This document shows, piece by piece, positions 1-12,859 of a DNA stretch of 64,000 nt. Position 1 is the stretch's first letter, and every line of letters starts with the position of its first letter. The notes beneath the pieces are model-generated. The model saw nothing but the letters and a program-made list of their open reading frames with translations, was not told the DNA's origin and ran no database searches. This DNA is from Panagrolaimus kolymaensis (Eukaryota; Nematoda; Chromadorea; Rhabditida; Panagrolaimidae), in NCBI GenBank assembly GCA_028622995.1, contig JAJQJQ010000062.1:1-64000 (forward strand), in the 5' to 3' direction. The translations under genes and the position numbers were made by a program.

Positions 1-3000
1 GAGTTTTAACAAATTTTAACGAGGGAATAAGCTTTTTAGCAAGTAAAAATAACATAAATAGAGTCCAATTCCTTATTCCCTTGTTGCGAGAGATTTGGAG
101 GCCATATTTTAAGTAAATTGATGGTCTTGATTTATAAAAATTAATGTTTTTAGTTTTAACAAATTTTAACGAGGGAATAAGCTTTTTAGCAAGTTAAAAT
201 AACATAAATAGAGGCCAATTCCTTATTCCCTTGATGCGAGAGATTTGGAGGCCATATTTTAAGTAAATTGATGGTCTTGATTAAAAGAAATTAATGTTTT
301 TAGTTTAACAAATTTTAACGAGGGAATAAGCTTTTTAGCAAGTAAAAATAACATAAATAGAGTCCAATTCCTTATTCCCTTGTTGCGAGAGATTTGGAGG
401 CCATATTTTAAGTAAATTGATGGTCTTGATTTATAAAAATTAATGTTTTTAGTTTTAACAAATTTTAACGAGGGAATAAGCTTTTTAGCAAGTAAAAATA
501 ACATAAATAGAGGCCAATTCCTTATTCCCTTGTTGCGAGAGATTTGGAGGCCATATTTTAAGTAAATTGATGGTCTTGATTAAAAGAAAATTAATGTTTT
601 TAGTTTTAACAAATTTTAACGAGGGAATAAGCTTTTTAGCAAGTAAAAATAACATAAATAGAGGCCAATTCCTTATTCCCTTGTTGCGAGAGATTTGGAG
701 GCCATATTTTAAGTAAATTGATGGTCTTGATTTATAAAAATTAATGTTTTTAGTTTTAACAAATTTTAACGAGGGAATAAGCTTTTTAGCAAGTAAAAAT
801 AACATAAATAGAGTCCAATTCCTTATTCCCTTGTTGCGAGAGATTTGGAGGCCATATTTTAAGTAAATTGATGGTCTTGATTTATAAAAATTAATGTTTT
901 TAGTTTTAACAAATTTTAACGAGGGAATAAGCTTTTTAGCAAGTAAAAATAACATAAATAGAGGCCAATTCCTTATTCCCTTGATGCGAGAGATTTGGAG
1001 GCCATATTTTAAGTAAATTGATGGTCTTGATTAAAAGAAAATTAATGTTTTTAGTTTTAACAAATTTTAACGAGGGAATAAGCTTTTTAGCAAGTAAAAA
1101 TAACATAAATAGAGTCCAATTCCTTATTCCCTTGTTGCGAGAGATTTGGAGGCCATATTTTAAGTAAATTGATGGTCTTGATTTATAAAAATTAATGTTT
1201 TTAGTTTTAACAAATTTTAACGAGGGAATAAGCTTTTTAGCAAGTAAAAATAACATAAATAGAGGCCAATTCCTTATTCCCTTGTTGCGAGAGATTTGGA
1301 GGCCATATTTTAAGTAAATTGATGGTCTTGATTTATAAAAATTAATGTTTTTAATTTTAACAAATTTTAACGAGGGAATAAGTTTTTTAGCAAGTAAAAA
1401 TAACATAAATAGAGGCCAATTCCTTATTCCTTGTTGCGAGAGATTTGGAGGCCATATTTTAAGTAAATTGATGGTCTTGATTTATAAAAATTAATGTTTT
1501 TAGTTTTAACAAATTTTAACGAGGGAATAAGCTTTTTAGCAAGTAAAAATAACATAAATAGAGGCCAATTCCTTATTCCCTTGTTGCGAGAGATTTGGAG
1601 GCCATATTTTAAGTAAATTGATGGTCTTGATTTATAAAAATTAATGTTTTTAGTTTTAACAAATTTTAACGAGGGAATAAGCTTTTTAGCAAGTAAAAAT
1701 AACATAAATAGAGGCCAATTCCTTATTCCCTTGATGCGAGAGATTTGGAGGCCATATTTTAAGTAAATTGATGGGCTTGATTAAAAGAAAATTAATGTTT
1801 TTAGTTTTAACAAATTTTAACGAGGGAATAAGCTTTTTAGCAAGTAAAAATAACATAAATAGAGTCCAATTCCTTATTCCCTTGTTGCGAGAGATTTGGA
1901 GGCCATATTTTAAGTAAATTGATGGTCTTGATTAAAAGAAAATTAATGTTTTTAGTTTTAACAAATTTTAACGAGGGAATAAGCTTTTTAGCAAGTAAAA
2001 ATAACATAAATAGAGGCCAATTCCTTATTCCCTTGTTGCGAGAGATTTGGAGGCCATATTTTAAGTAAATTGATGGTCTTGATTTATAAAAATTAATGTT
2101 TTTAATTTTAACAAATTTTAACGAGGGAATAAGCTTTTTAGCAAGTAAAAATAACATAAATAGAGGCCAATTCCTTATTCCCTTGTTGCGAGAGATTTGG
2201 AGGCCATATTTTAAGTAAATTGATGGTCTTGATTTATAAAAATTAATGTTTTTAGTTTTAACAAATTTTAACGAGGGAATAAGCTTTTTAGCAAGTAAAA
2301 ATAACATAAATAGAGGCCAATTCCTTATTCCCTTGTTGCGAGAGATTTGGAGGCCATATTTTAAGTAAATTGATGGTCTTGATTTATAAAAATTAATGTT
2401 TTTAGTTTTAACAAATTTTAACGAGGGAATAAGCTTTTTAGCAAGTAAAAATAACATAAATAGAGGCCAATTCCTTATTCCCTTGATGCGAGAGATTTGG
2501 AGGCCATATTTTAAGTAAATTGATGGGCTTGATTAAAAGAAAATTAATGTTTTTAGTTTTAACAAATTTTAACGAGGGAATAAGCTTTTTAGCAAGTAAA
2601 AATAACATAAATAGAGTCCAATTCCTTATTCCCTTGATGCGAGAGATTTGGAGGCCATATTTTAAGTAAATTGATGGGCTTGATTAAAAGAAAATTAATG
2701 TTTTTAGTTTTAACAAATTTTAACGAGGGAATAAGCTTTTTAGCAAGTAAAAATAACATAAATAGAGGCCAATTCCTTATTCCCTTGTTGCGAGAGATTT
2801 GGAGGCCATATTTTAAGTAAATTGATGGTCTTGATTTATAAAAATTAATGTTTTTAGTTTTAACAAATTTTAACGAGGGAATAAGCTTTTTAGCAAGTAA
2901 AAATAACATAAATAGAGGCCAATTCCTTATTCCCTTGTTGCGAGAGATTTGGAGGCCATATTTTAAGTAAATTGATGGTCTTGATTTATAAAAATTAATG

Positions 3001-6000
3001 TTTTTAGTTTTAACAAATTTTAACGAGGGAATAAGCTTTTTAGCAAGTAAAAATAACATAAATAGAGGCCAATTCCTTATTCCCTTGATGCGAGAGATTT
3101 GGAGGCCATATTTTAAGTAAATTGATGGGCTTGATTAAAAGAAAATTAATGTTTTTAGTTTTAACAAATTTTAACGAGGGAATAAGCTTTTTAGCAAGTA
3201 AAAATAACATAAATAGAGTCCAATTCCTTATTCCCTTGTTGCGAGAGATTTGGAGGCCATATTTTAAGTAAATTGATGGTCTTGATTAAAAGAAAATTAA
3301 TGTTTTTAGTTTTAACAAATTTTAACGAGGGAATAAGCTTTTTAGCAAGTAAAAATAACATAAATAGAGGCCAATTCCTTATTCCCTTGTTGCGAGAGAT
3401 TTGGAGGCCATATTTTAAGTAAATTGATGGTCTTGATTTATAAAAATTAATGTTTTTAATTTTAACAAATTTTAACGAGGGAATAAGCTTTTTAGCAAGT
3501 AAAAATAACATAAATAGAGGCCAATTCCTTATTCCCTTGATGCGAGAGATTTGGAGGCCATATTTTAAGTAAATTGATGGTCTTGATTAAAAGAAAATTA
3601 ATGTTTTTAGTTTTAACAAATTTTAACGAGGGAATAAGCTTTTTAGCAAGTAAAAATAACATAAATAGAGGCCAATTCCTTATTCCCTTGTTGCGAGAGA
3701 TTTGGAGGCCATATTTTAAGTAAATTGATGGTCTTGATTTATAAAAATTAATGTTTTTAGTTTTAACAAATTTTAACGAGGGAATAAGCTTTTTAGCAAG
3801 TAAAAATAACATAAATAGAGGCCAATTCCTTATTCCCTTGTTGCGAGAGATTTGGAGGCCATATTTTAAGTAAATTGATGGTCTTGATTTATAAAAATTA
3901 ATGTTTTTAGTTTTAACAAATTTTAACGAGGGAATAAGCTTTTTAGCAAGTAAAAATAACATAAATAGAGGCCAATTCCTTATTCCCTTGATGCGAGAGA
4001 TTTGGAGGCCATATTTTAAGTAAATTGATGGGCTTGATTAAAAGAAAATTAATGTTTTTAGTTTTAACAAATTTTAACGAGGGAATAAGCTTTTTAGCAA
4101 GTAAAAATAACATAAATAGAGTCCAATTCCTTATTCCCTTGATGCGAGAGATTTGGAGGCCATATTTTAAGTAAATTGATGGGCTTGATTAAAAGAAAAT
4201 TAATGTTTTTAGTTTTAACAAATTTTAACGAGGGAATAAGCTTTTTAGCAAGTAAAAATAACATAATAGAGGCCAATTCCTTATTCCCTTGTTGCGAGAG
4301 ATTTGGAGGCCATATTTTAAGTAAATTGATGGTCTTGATTTATAAAAATTAATGTTTTTAGTTTTAACAAATTTTAACGAGGGAATAAGCTTTTTAGCAA
4401 GTAAAAATAACATAAATAGAGGCCAATTCCTTATTCCCTTGTTGCGAGAGATTTGGAGGCCATATTTTAAGTAAATTGATGGTCTTGATTTATAAAAATT
4501 AATGTTTTTAGTTTTAACAAATTTTAACGAGGGAATAAGCTTTTTAGCAAGTAAAAATAACATAAATAGAGGCCAATTCCTTATTCCCTTGATGCGAGAG
4601 ATTTGGAGGCCATATTTTAAGTAAATTGATGGGCTTGATTAAAAGAAAATTAATGTTTTTAGTTTTAACAAATTTTAACGAGGGAATAAGCTTTTTAGCA
4701 AGTAAAAATAACATAAATAGAGTCCAATTCCTTATTCCCTTGTTGCGAGAGATTTGGAGGCCATATTTTAAGTAAATTGATGGTCTTGATTAAAAGAAAA
4801 TTAATGTTTTTAGTTTTAACAAATTTTAACGAGGGAATAAGCTTTTTAGCAAGTAAAAATAACATAAATAGAGGCCAATTCCTTATTCCCTTGTTGCGAG
4901 AGATTTGGAGGCCATATTTTAAGTAAATTGATGGTCTTGATTTATAAAAATTAATGTTTTTAATTTTAACAAATTTTAACGAGGGAATAAGCTTTTTAGC
5001 AAGTAAAAATAACATAAATAGAGGCCAATTCCTTATTCCCTTGATGCGAGAGATTTGGAGGCCATATTTTAAGTAAATTGATGGTCTTGATTAAAAGAAA
5101 ATTAATGTTTTTAGTTTTAACAAATTTTAACGAGGGAATAAGTTTTTTAGCAAGTAAAAATAACATAAATAGAGGCCAATTCCTTATTCCCTTGATGCGA
5201 GAGATTTGGAGGCCATATTTTAAGTAAATTGATGGGCTTGATTAAAAGAAAATTAATGTTTTTAGTTTTAACAAATTTTAACGAGGGAATAAGTTTTTTA
5301 GCAAGTAAAAATAACATAAATAGAGGCCAATTCCTTATTCCCTTGTTGCGAGAGATTTGGAGGCCATATTATAAGTAAATTGATGGTCTTGATTAAAAGA
5401 AAATTAATGTTTTTAATTTTAACAAATTTTAACGAGGGAATAAGCTTTTTAGCAAGTAAAAATAACATAAATAGAGTCCAATTCCTTATTCCCTTGTTGT
5501 GAGAGATTTGGAGGCCATATTTTAAGTAAATTGATGGGCTTGATTAAAAGAAAATTAATGTTTTTAATTTTAACAAATTTTAACGAGGGAATAAGCTTTT
5601 TAGCAAGTAAAAATAACATAAATAGAGTCCAATTCCTTATTCCCTTGTTGCGAGAGATTTGGAGGCCATATTTTAAGTAAATTGATGGGCTTGATTAAAA
5701 GAAAATTAATGTTTTTAGTTTTAACAAATTTTAACGAGGGAATAAGCTTTTTAGCAAGTAAAAATAACATAAATAGAGGCCAATTCCTTATTCCCTTGTT
5801 GCGAGAGATTTGGAGGCCATATTTTAAGTAAATTGATGGTCTTGATTTATAAAAATTAATGTTTTTAGTTTTAACAAATTTTAACGAGGGAATAAGCTTT
5901 TTAGCAAGTAAAAATAACATAAATAGAGGCCAATTCCTTATTCCCTTGATGCGAGAGATTTGGAGGCCATATTTTAAGTAAATTGATGGGCTTGATTAAA

Positions 6001-9000
6001 AGAAAATTAATGTTTTTAGTTTTAACAAATTTTAACGAGGGAATAAGTTTTTTAGCAAGTAAAAATAACATAAATAGAGGCCAATTCCTTATTCCCTTGT
6101 TGCGAGAGATTTGGAGGCCATATTATAAGTAAATTGATGGTCTTGATTAAAAGAAAATTAATGTTTTTAATTTTAACAAATTTTAACGAGGGAATAAGCT
6201 TTTTAGCAAGTAAAAATAACATAAATAGAGTCCAATTCCTTATTCCCTTGTTGTGAGAGATTTGGAGGCCATATTTTAAGTAAATTGATGGGCTTGATTA
6301 AAAGAAAATTAATGTTTTTAATTTTAACAAATTTTAACGAGGGAATAAGCTTTTTAGCAAGTAAAAATAACATAAATAGAGTCCAATTCCTTATTCCCTT
6401 GTTGCGAGAGATTTGGAGGCCATATTTTAAGTAAATTGATGGGCTTGATTAAAAGAAAATTAATGTTTTTAGTTTTAACAAATTTTAACGAGGGAATAAG
6501 CTTTTTAGCAAGTAAAAATAACATAAATAGAGGCCAATTCCTTATTCCCTTGTTGCGAGAGATTTGGAGGCCATATTTTAAGTAAATTGATGGTCTTGAT
6601 TTATAAAAATTAATGTTTTTAGTTTTAACAAATTTTAACGAGGGAATAAGCTTTTTAGCAAGTAAAAATAACATAAATAGAGGCCAATTCCTTATTCCCT
6701 TGATGCGAGAGATTTGGAGGCCATATTTTAAGTAAATTGATGGGCTTGATTAAAAGAAAATTAATGTTTTTAGTTTTAACAAATTTTAACGAGGGAATAA
6801 GCTTTTTAGCAAGTAAAAATAACATAAATAGAGTCCAATTCCTTATTCCCTTGTTGCGAGAGATTTGGAGGCCATATTTTAAGTAAATTGATGGTCTTGA
6901 TTTATAAAAATTAATGTTTTTAGTTTTAACAAATTTTAACGAGGGAATAAGCTTTTTAGCAAGTAAAAATAACATAAATAGAGGCCAATTCCTTATTCCC
7001 TTGATGCGAGAGATTTGGAGGCCATATTTTAAGTAAATTGATGGTCTTGATTAAAAGAAAATTAATGTTTTTAGTTTTAACAAATTTTAACGAGGGAATA
7101 AGCTTTTTAGCAAGTAAAAATAACATAAATAGAGTCCAATTCCTTATTCCCTTGTTGCGAGAGATTTGGAGGCCATATTTTAATTAAATTGATGGTCTTG
7201 ATTTATAAAAATTAATGTTTTTAGTTTTAAAAAATTTTAACGAGGGAATAAGCTTTTTAGCAAGTAAAAATAACATAAATAGAGGCCAATTCCTTATTCC
7301 CTTGATGCGAGAGATTTGGAGGCCATATTTTAAGTAAATTGATGGTCTTGATTAAAAGAAAATTAATGTTTTTAGTTTTAACAAATTTTAACGAGGGAAT
7401 AAGTTTTTTAGCAAGTAAAAATAACATAAATAGAGGCCAATTCCTTATTCCCTTGTTGCGAGAGATTTGGAGGCCATATTTTAATTAAATTGATGGTCTT
7501 GATTTATAAAAATTAATGTTTTTAGTTTTAAAAAATTTTAACGAGGGAATAAGCTTTTTAGCAAGTAAAAATAACATAAATAGAGGCCAATTCCTTATTC
7601 CCTTGTTGCGAGAGATTTGGAGGCCATATTTTAAGTAAATTGATGGTCTTGATTAAAAGAAAATTAATGTTTTTAATTTTAACAAATTTTAACGAGGGAA
7701 TAAGCTTTTTAGCAAGTAAAAATAACATAAATAGAGGCCAATTCCTTATTCCCTTGATGCGAGAGATTTGGAGGCCATATTTTAAGTAAATTGATGGGCT
7801 TGATTAAAAGAAAATTAATGTTTTTAGTTTTAACAAATTTTAACGAGGGAATAAGCTTTTTAGCAAGTAAAAATAACATAAATAGAGGCCAATTCCTTAT
7901 TCCCTTCTTGCGAGAGATTTGGAGGCCATATTTTAAGTAAATTGATGGTCTTGATTAAAAGAAAATTAATGTTTTTAATTTTAACAAATTTTAACGAGGG
8001 AATAAGCTTTTTAGCAAGTAAAAATAACATAAATAGAGGCCAATTCCTTATTCCCTTGTTGCGAGAGATTTGGAGGCCATATTTTAAGTAAATTGATGGT
8101 CTTGATTAAAAGAAAATTAATGTTTTTAATTTTAACAAATTTTAACGAGGGAATAAGCTTTTTAGCAAGTAAAAATAACATAAATAGAGGCCAATTCCTT
8201 ATTCCCTTGATGCGAGAGATTTGGAGGCCATATTTTAAGTAAATTGATGGTCTTGATTTATAAAAATTAATGTTTTTAGTTTTAACAAATTTTAACGAGG
8301 GAATAAGCTTTTTAGCAAGTAAAAATAACATAAATAGAGTCCAATTCCTTATTCCCTTGTTGCGAGAGATTTGGAGGCCATTTTTTAAGTAAATTGATGG
8401 GCTTGATTAAAAGAAAATTAATGTTTTTAGTTTTAACAAATTTTAACGAGGGAATAAGCTTTTTAGCAAGTAAAAATAACATAAATAGAGTCCAATTCCT
8501 TATTCCCTTGTTGCGAGAGATTTGGAGGCCATATTTTAAGTAAATTGATGGGCTTGATTAAAAGAAAATTAATGTTTTTAATTTTAACAAATTTTAACGA
8601 GGGAATAAGCTTTTTAGCAAGTAAAAATAACATAAATAGAGGCCAATTCCTTATTCCCTTGATGCGAGAGATTTGGAGGCCATATTTTAAGTAAATTGAT
8701 GGGCTTGATTAAAAGAAAATTAATGTTTTTAATTTTAACAAATTTTAACGAGGGAATAAGCTTTTTAGCAAGTAAAAATAACATAAATAGAGTCCAATTC
8801 CTTATTCCCTTGTTGCGAGAGATTTGGAGGCCATTTTTTAAGTAAATTGATGGGCTTGATTAAAAGAAAATTAATGTTTTTAGTTTTAACAAATTTTAAC
8901 GAAGGAATAAGCTTTTTAGCAAGTAAAAATAACATACATAGAGGCCAATTCCTTATTCCCTTGTTGCGAGAGATTTGGAGGCCATATTTTAAGTAAATTG

Positions 9001-9580
9001 ATGGTCTTGATTAAAAGAAAATTAATGTTTTTAGTTTTAACAAATTTTAACGAGGGAATAAGTTTTTTAGCAAGTAAAAATAACGTAAATAGATGCCAAT
9101 TCCTTATTCCCTTGATGCGAGAGATTTGGAGGCCATATTTTAAGTAAATTGATGGTCTTGATTAAAAGAAAATTAATGTTTTTAGTTTTAACAAATTTTA
9201 ACGAGGGAATAAGTTTTTTAGCAAGTAAAAATAACATAAATAGAGGCCAATTCCTTATTCCCTTGATGCGAGAGATTTGGAGGCCATATTTTAAGTAAAT
9301 TGATGGTCTTGATTTCTAAAAATAAATGTTTTTAATTTTAACAAATTTTAACGAGGGAATAAGCTTTTTAGCAAGTAAAAATAACATAAATAGAGGCCAA
9401 TTCCTTATTCCCTTGATGCGAGAGATTTGGAGGCCATATTTTAAGTAAATTGATGGTCTTGATTTATAAAAATTAATGTTTTTAATTTTAACAAATTTTA
9501 ACGAGGGAATAAGCTTTTTAGCAAGTAAAAATAACATAAATAGAGGCCAATTCCTTATTCCCTTGTTGCGAGAGATTTGG
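1..9580. repeat. Satellite array, ~150-bp monomer, about 63 copies
   Basis: One unit of 150-151 bp repeats head to tail from the first base to about 9580, where the sequence changes just after a GAGAGATTTGG motif. Monomers carry a few recurrent variants: GAGTCC or GAGGCC, CCCTTGTTGC or CCCTTGATGC, ATTTATAAAAATT or ATTAAAAGAAAATT, GATGGTC or GATGGGC. The variants recur with longer periods of about 754 bp (5 monomers) and about 1504 bp (10 monomers), so the array is organised in higher-order repeats. The left edge is outside the window. The minus strand can be read as 50-residue repeats because the unit is close to 50 codons, but frames break wherever a monomer is 151 bp, so I do not call these genes. 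Confidence 0.97.
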
Positions 9581-9582
9581 TG

Positions 9583-10648
9583 GAAAGAGGCATACTTAAT
9601 TTCCCATCAATTAGAGTTATTGCATCTAAAATAGAGTCATTTAATCAAAATGTGATAACAAAAATATAGCATTGTTTTGCCTAAAAAAATTTCCAAAATT
9701 TTAAAAACACCAATGTGCACGACTTTAAAAAAATGATATAATTAATTGTTGCAATTTTTTAACATATCTTTGCAAGAAAAAAGTTATGATAGATTCATAA
9801 TCTTTTTCAAACGCTACAGATTTTAATGACATTTCTAATCCATCATTAAAAATTAAAAAAGTTTTTCATAAAGCTGTTATCAAAGTGAGATTTCTTTGTG
9901 ATTTACATATACATGGTTTATTTTGGCATTTTTTAGGTTGACGAACAAGGAACTTAAGCTAGTAGTGTCACAATAATACAAATGGTGTCACTTTCCTGCC
10001 CTCATTACTCTTTCCATGCTTATCATCCATCCCTTTATTTTATTACAACAACAGGCGAAGAAAAAATTGTAATAAATAAAATGACTTTCACATCATTTGA
10101 CATTTTATTTGCTGGAACTTTTTGTTGAAATTTGATGAACCAGATTTTTAAGAAACCAAAATTTTTTTGTTTAGTTGCTGCATTTTTTCCTTAACTTTGC
10201 GTTTTTGTTTTTACTTTTTTTGTTAAATTCTAAAACCATTGATGATGATGAGGCATAAATTATTTTTCTTTCCAAAAACTTTCTTTTATCGTTGCTGATT
10301 CAATTTACCCTTTCCTCAAAGAATTTATTATTATCATAAATTCGTGAACTCAACGTTTATTGAAATAAAATTGAAAAAGATTTTTTTTAAAAATTCATGA
10401 TTCTAAAATATTAAAAAAGAAATTTTAACCTTAAAAACATTTGTTATTTTGATATTGAAATTCATCATAACTTTTCGTTTATGTAAACGTTGTAAGTTTT
10501 TTATGTTGCTTTTTTAAAGAATGTTTTTGATATTATTATTTAAAAACAAAATGTTTTACTTTTTGTTGAAAAAAAATGTTTAAAACGTTTTCATCAATCT
10601 AAAAATAACACACAAAGGTTTTCATTCGACCTTAAAATTTGATTGAAG
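9583..10648. other. AT-rich spacer right of the satellite
   Basis: No gene is seen here. The stretch at about 9618-9745 (from GCATCTAAAATAGAG) has a diverged second copy at about 13200-13325, so it belongs to a local dispersed repeat. The rest is AT-rich and carries the presumed promoter of the small secreted-protein gene that follows. Confidence 0.6.
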
Positions 10649-11095
10649 ATGAAAGTTGGTTTTCTCATTTTTCTCTGCTATGGCTTAACTGTCGTCGATG
10701 CAAGTTTGATTCAATTCAAATTATTTCGGGATTATAGAAGATACGCCGATTATGTTAAAACTTATACCATTTATCCCGAAAATGCCTGCCAAAATTTGGT
10801 TGATTTCAATGACACTGCAAGCTCATTTCAAGTGTTTGAAAATGATTGCATAAAAATTTTTGATCTTGATGGATGCGAAGGAGCTCGTCGAATGCTTAAA
10901 AATAATTGCACTGGCTATTCTTCTGACAAATATTGTTGTGATGATGGGGAATATGGAACGTGCAATTTTAATGATAAAGCTAGTAGTTATAAAGCTTGCG
11001 AATTATCTCCATCATACATGGAACTTCCAACTACTACTACCACTACAACTCATGCTCTTCCGCTTCAAAATGTAACATCGCTTCCTCAAATTTAA
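10649..11095 (+). CDS. Small secreted cysteine-rich protein, beta/gamma-crystallin-like
   Basis: Single-exon gene of 148 residues. The start is the ATG at 10649; an in-frame TTG six bases upstream is not a likely eukaryotic start. Residues 1-19 form a signal peptide (MKVGFLIFLCYGLTVVDAS). The mature part has eight cysteines (47, 67, 76, 87, 96, 97, 105, 117). It carries two copies of the (N/D)(N/D)xx(S/T)S calcium-binding pattern of beta/gamma-crystallins, NDTASS at 54-59 and NDKASS at 108-113, about one Greek-key repeat apart. A threonine-rich tail follows (128-134). The family comparison is from motif memory, so the crystallin call is an inference; secretion is better supported. The gene is an island in repeats. 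AATAAA at 11186 is a fitting polyadenylation signal. Confidence 0.72.
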   Translation: MKVGFLIFLCYGLTVVDASLIQFKLFRDYRRYADYVKTYTIYPENACQNLVDFNDTASSFQVFENDCIKIFDLDGCEGARRMLKNNCTGYSSDKYCCDDGEYGTCNFNDKASSYKACELSPSYMELPTTTTTTTHALPLQNVTSLPQI

Positions 11096-11185
11096 ACGTA
11101 CCAAAACGAATCCAACTCTGCTATCCTTAATTTAGCTTCATTGGATTTCATTTTCATCATTATGTCTCTTTTGTAATTTGACAAA

Positions 11186-11191
11186 AATAAA
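11186..11191 (+). terminator. Polyadenylation signal AATAAA
   Basis: AATAAA lies 91 bases after the stop codon of the crystallin-like gene, in AT-rich sequence. Confidence 0.55.
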
Positions 11192-11381
11192 GCTTTAATC
11201 ATCGCTTCTTTTTTTAGTATTTTTTCAATCATTTTTTAATAATTGAAGCTACAGGAAAGGAGAAGCAAAAAATATAATTTGAAATAAAACTTTTAAATTT
11301 GAAGAATTTTCTACTTTAATCAAAAGCTGAAATCTAATAAGCCGCAACATTAAAAAATTGGAGTTAATTGAAATTAAAAGT

Positions 11382-11645
11382 CGAAGGGACTCGGAGAGTT
11401 TTCTTTTTCAATAATTTATTTGCCTATAAATAACATAAATAGAGGCCATTTTCTTATTCCCTTGCTGTGAGAGATTTGGTGGACTTTTTTTTATTTAACT
11501 CGAAGGTCTTGATTTTAAAAAAAATAATGTTTTTAGTTTTAACAAATTTTATTGAGGAAATAAGCTTTCTAGAAAATTTAGCTTTATTTATACCTAAAAT
11601 CGAAGTGACTCGGAGAGTTTTCTTTTTCAATAATTTATTTTGCAC
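11382..11645. repeat. Diverged satellite monomer with flanking direct repeats
   Basis: Positions about 11427-11574 match nearly the whole satellite monomer (AACATAAATAGAGGCC, CTTATTCCCTTG, GAGAGATTTGG, TTTTTAGTTTTAACAAATTTTA, AATAAGCTTT) with many substitutions. The copy is bracketed by a module reading CGAAGGGACTCGGAGAG and onwards at 11382-11422 and again at about 11600-11642; a third copy lies near 12300. A satellite monomer therefore also exists as part of a dispersed repeat. Confidence 0.85.
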
Positions 11646-11716
11646 TGATTAGGCGTTTTCAAGTCAAAAAAATAAATGCGTAGTTGAAAATAAAAAAGTT
11701 CTCAATTTTTTAATTT

Positions 11717-12189
11717 TACACTGAGAAAAATGTGTGACGTTCGTGTACAATAAACATGAGACAAAAAATTTTGGTCACAAAAATTTTATTCACACCCAAA
11801 AAATTTCACAGATTTTTTGTCACATTATCCATTTGTCACACCTTTTAAAAAAGGCGTGACAAAAATAAATGTGACGACAAAAAATGTGACCAAAGATTAC
11901 TGTAGCTGGTTGGCCCGATAAAAAAGTACTACCAAAAAAAATTTTTTTCTTAGTTTTGGCTTATTTCGTTCATTCTTGAAAAAAAAATTTTTTTGGTAGT
12001 ACTTTTTTATCGGGCCAACCAGCTACAGTAATCTTTGGTCACATTTTTTGTCGTCAAATTTAAATTTTTGGTCACATTAAAAAATTTTCACACAATTTTT
12101 GTCACATTCACACAGCCGTGACATTTCATGAAAGTGTGACGATATGTGACATTTCGATGAAATGTCACAATTCCATTTTTATCAGTGTA
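11717..12189. mobile_element. Fold-back/MITE-like DNA transposon at a TA target
   Basis: The termini are inverted repeats: TACACTGAGAAAAATG on the left and the complement of TACACTGATAAAAATG on the right, giving CACTGA...TCAGTG between TA dinucleotides. Inside is a large inverted repeat, with arms of about 76 bp at 11873-11948 and 11980-12055 around a roughly 31-bp loop. Many TGTGAC/GTCACA motifs lie near both ends. There is no coding sequence, so it is a non-autonomous element, by its TA target possibly of the Tc1/mariner group. A paralogous sequence near 13115-13130 lacks the element. Confidence 0.85.
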
Positions 12190-12340
12190 GGTATCCGCAA
12201 CTTTAAAAAATTCTTATTTATTTATGAAAATGTTTTTAAAAGAGGCGAAATAATTCTTAATTTTGTAACAAAAAACAATTAATTTTTTTCAAACATTAAA
12301 TCGAAGGAACTCGGAAAGTTTCCTCTATCATTTAATTATT

Positions 12341-12829
12341 TATAGAGAATTTTATTAAAAAAATTATTAACTCCTTGAGCTCTTTAAAATAAATTTGTTT
12401 TCATCAAAGTGACCTTCTATTTTTTTTGTGTTGTTGGCATCTCTGAAGTGGCAAAAAATTATCTGGAAATTTATTTCCAACAAGAACATCGATTTTTGAA
12501 TTTTATAGAGAATTTTATTAAAAAAATTATTAGCTTCTTAAACTCTTTAAAATAAATTTGTTTTCATCAAAGTGACCTTCTATTTTTTTTGTGTTGTTGG
12601 CATCTCTGAAGTGGCAAAAAATTATCTGGAAATTTATTTCCAACAAGAACATCGATTTTTGAATTTTATAGAGAATTTTATTAAAAAAATTATTAACTCC
12701 TTGAGCTCTTTAAAATAAATTTGTTTTCATCAAAGTGACCTTCTATTTTTTTTGCGTTGTTGGCATCTCTGAAGTGGCAAAAAATTATCTGGAAATTTAT
12801 TTCCAACAAGAACATCGATTTATGAAATG
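12341..12829. repeat. Three tandem copies of a 163-bp unit
   Basis: The unit begins TATAGAGAATTTTATT and contains GTGTTGTTGGCATCTCTGAAG. It starts at 12341, 12504 and 12667, exactly 163 bases apart each time, with very few differences between copies (for example TGTGTT against TGCGTT). The near identity suggests recent duplication. Confidence 0.95.
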
Positions 12830-12859
12830 AAAGATTCTTATTTATTTATGAAAATTTTT

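Noticed and set aside
259..9537. Long minus-strand open frames with 50-residue repeats beginning MLFLLAKKLIPSLKF
   Set aside because: They are direct readings of the satellite unit, whose length is near 50 codons. Frames break at each 151-bp monomer, all variants are synonymous to nothing, and no splice or start context is shared. I treat them as repeat artefacts.
1..9580. CRISPR-like repeat-spacer array
   Set aside because: Units are contiguous with no unique spacers; it is a simple tandem satellite in a eukaryote.
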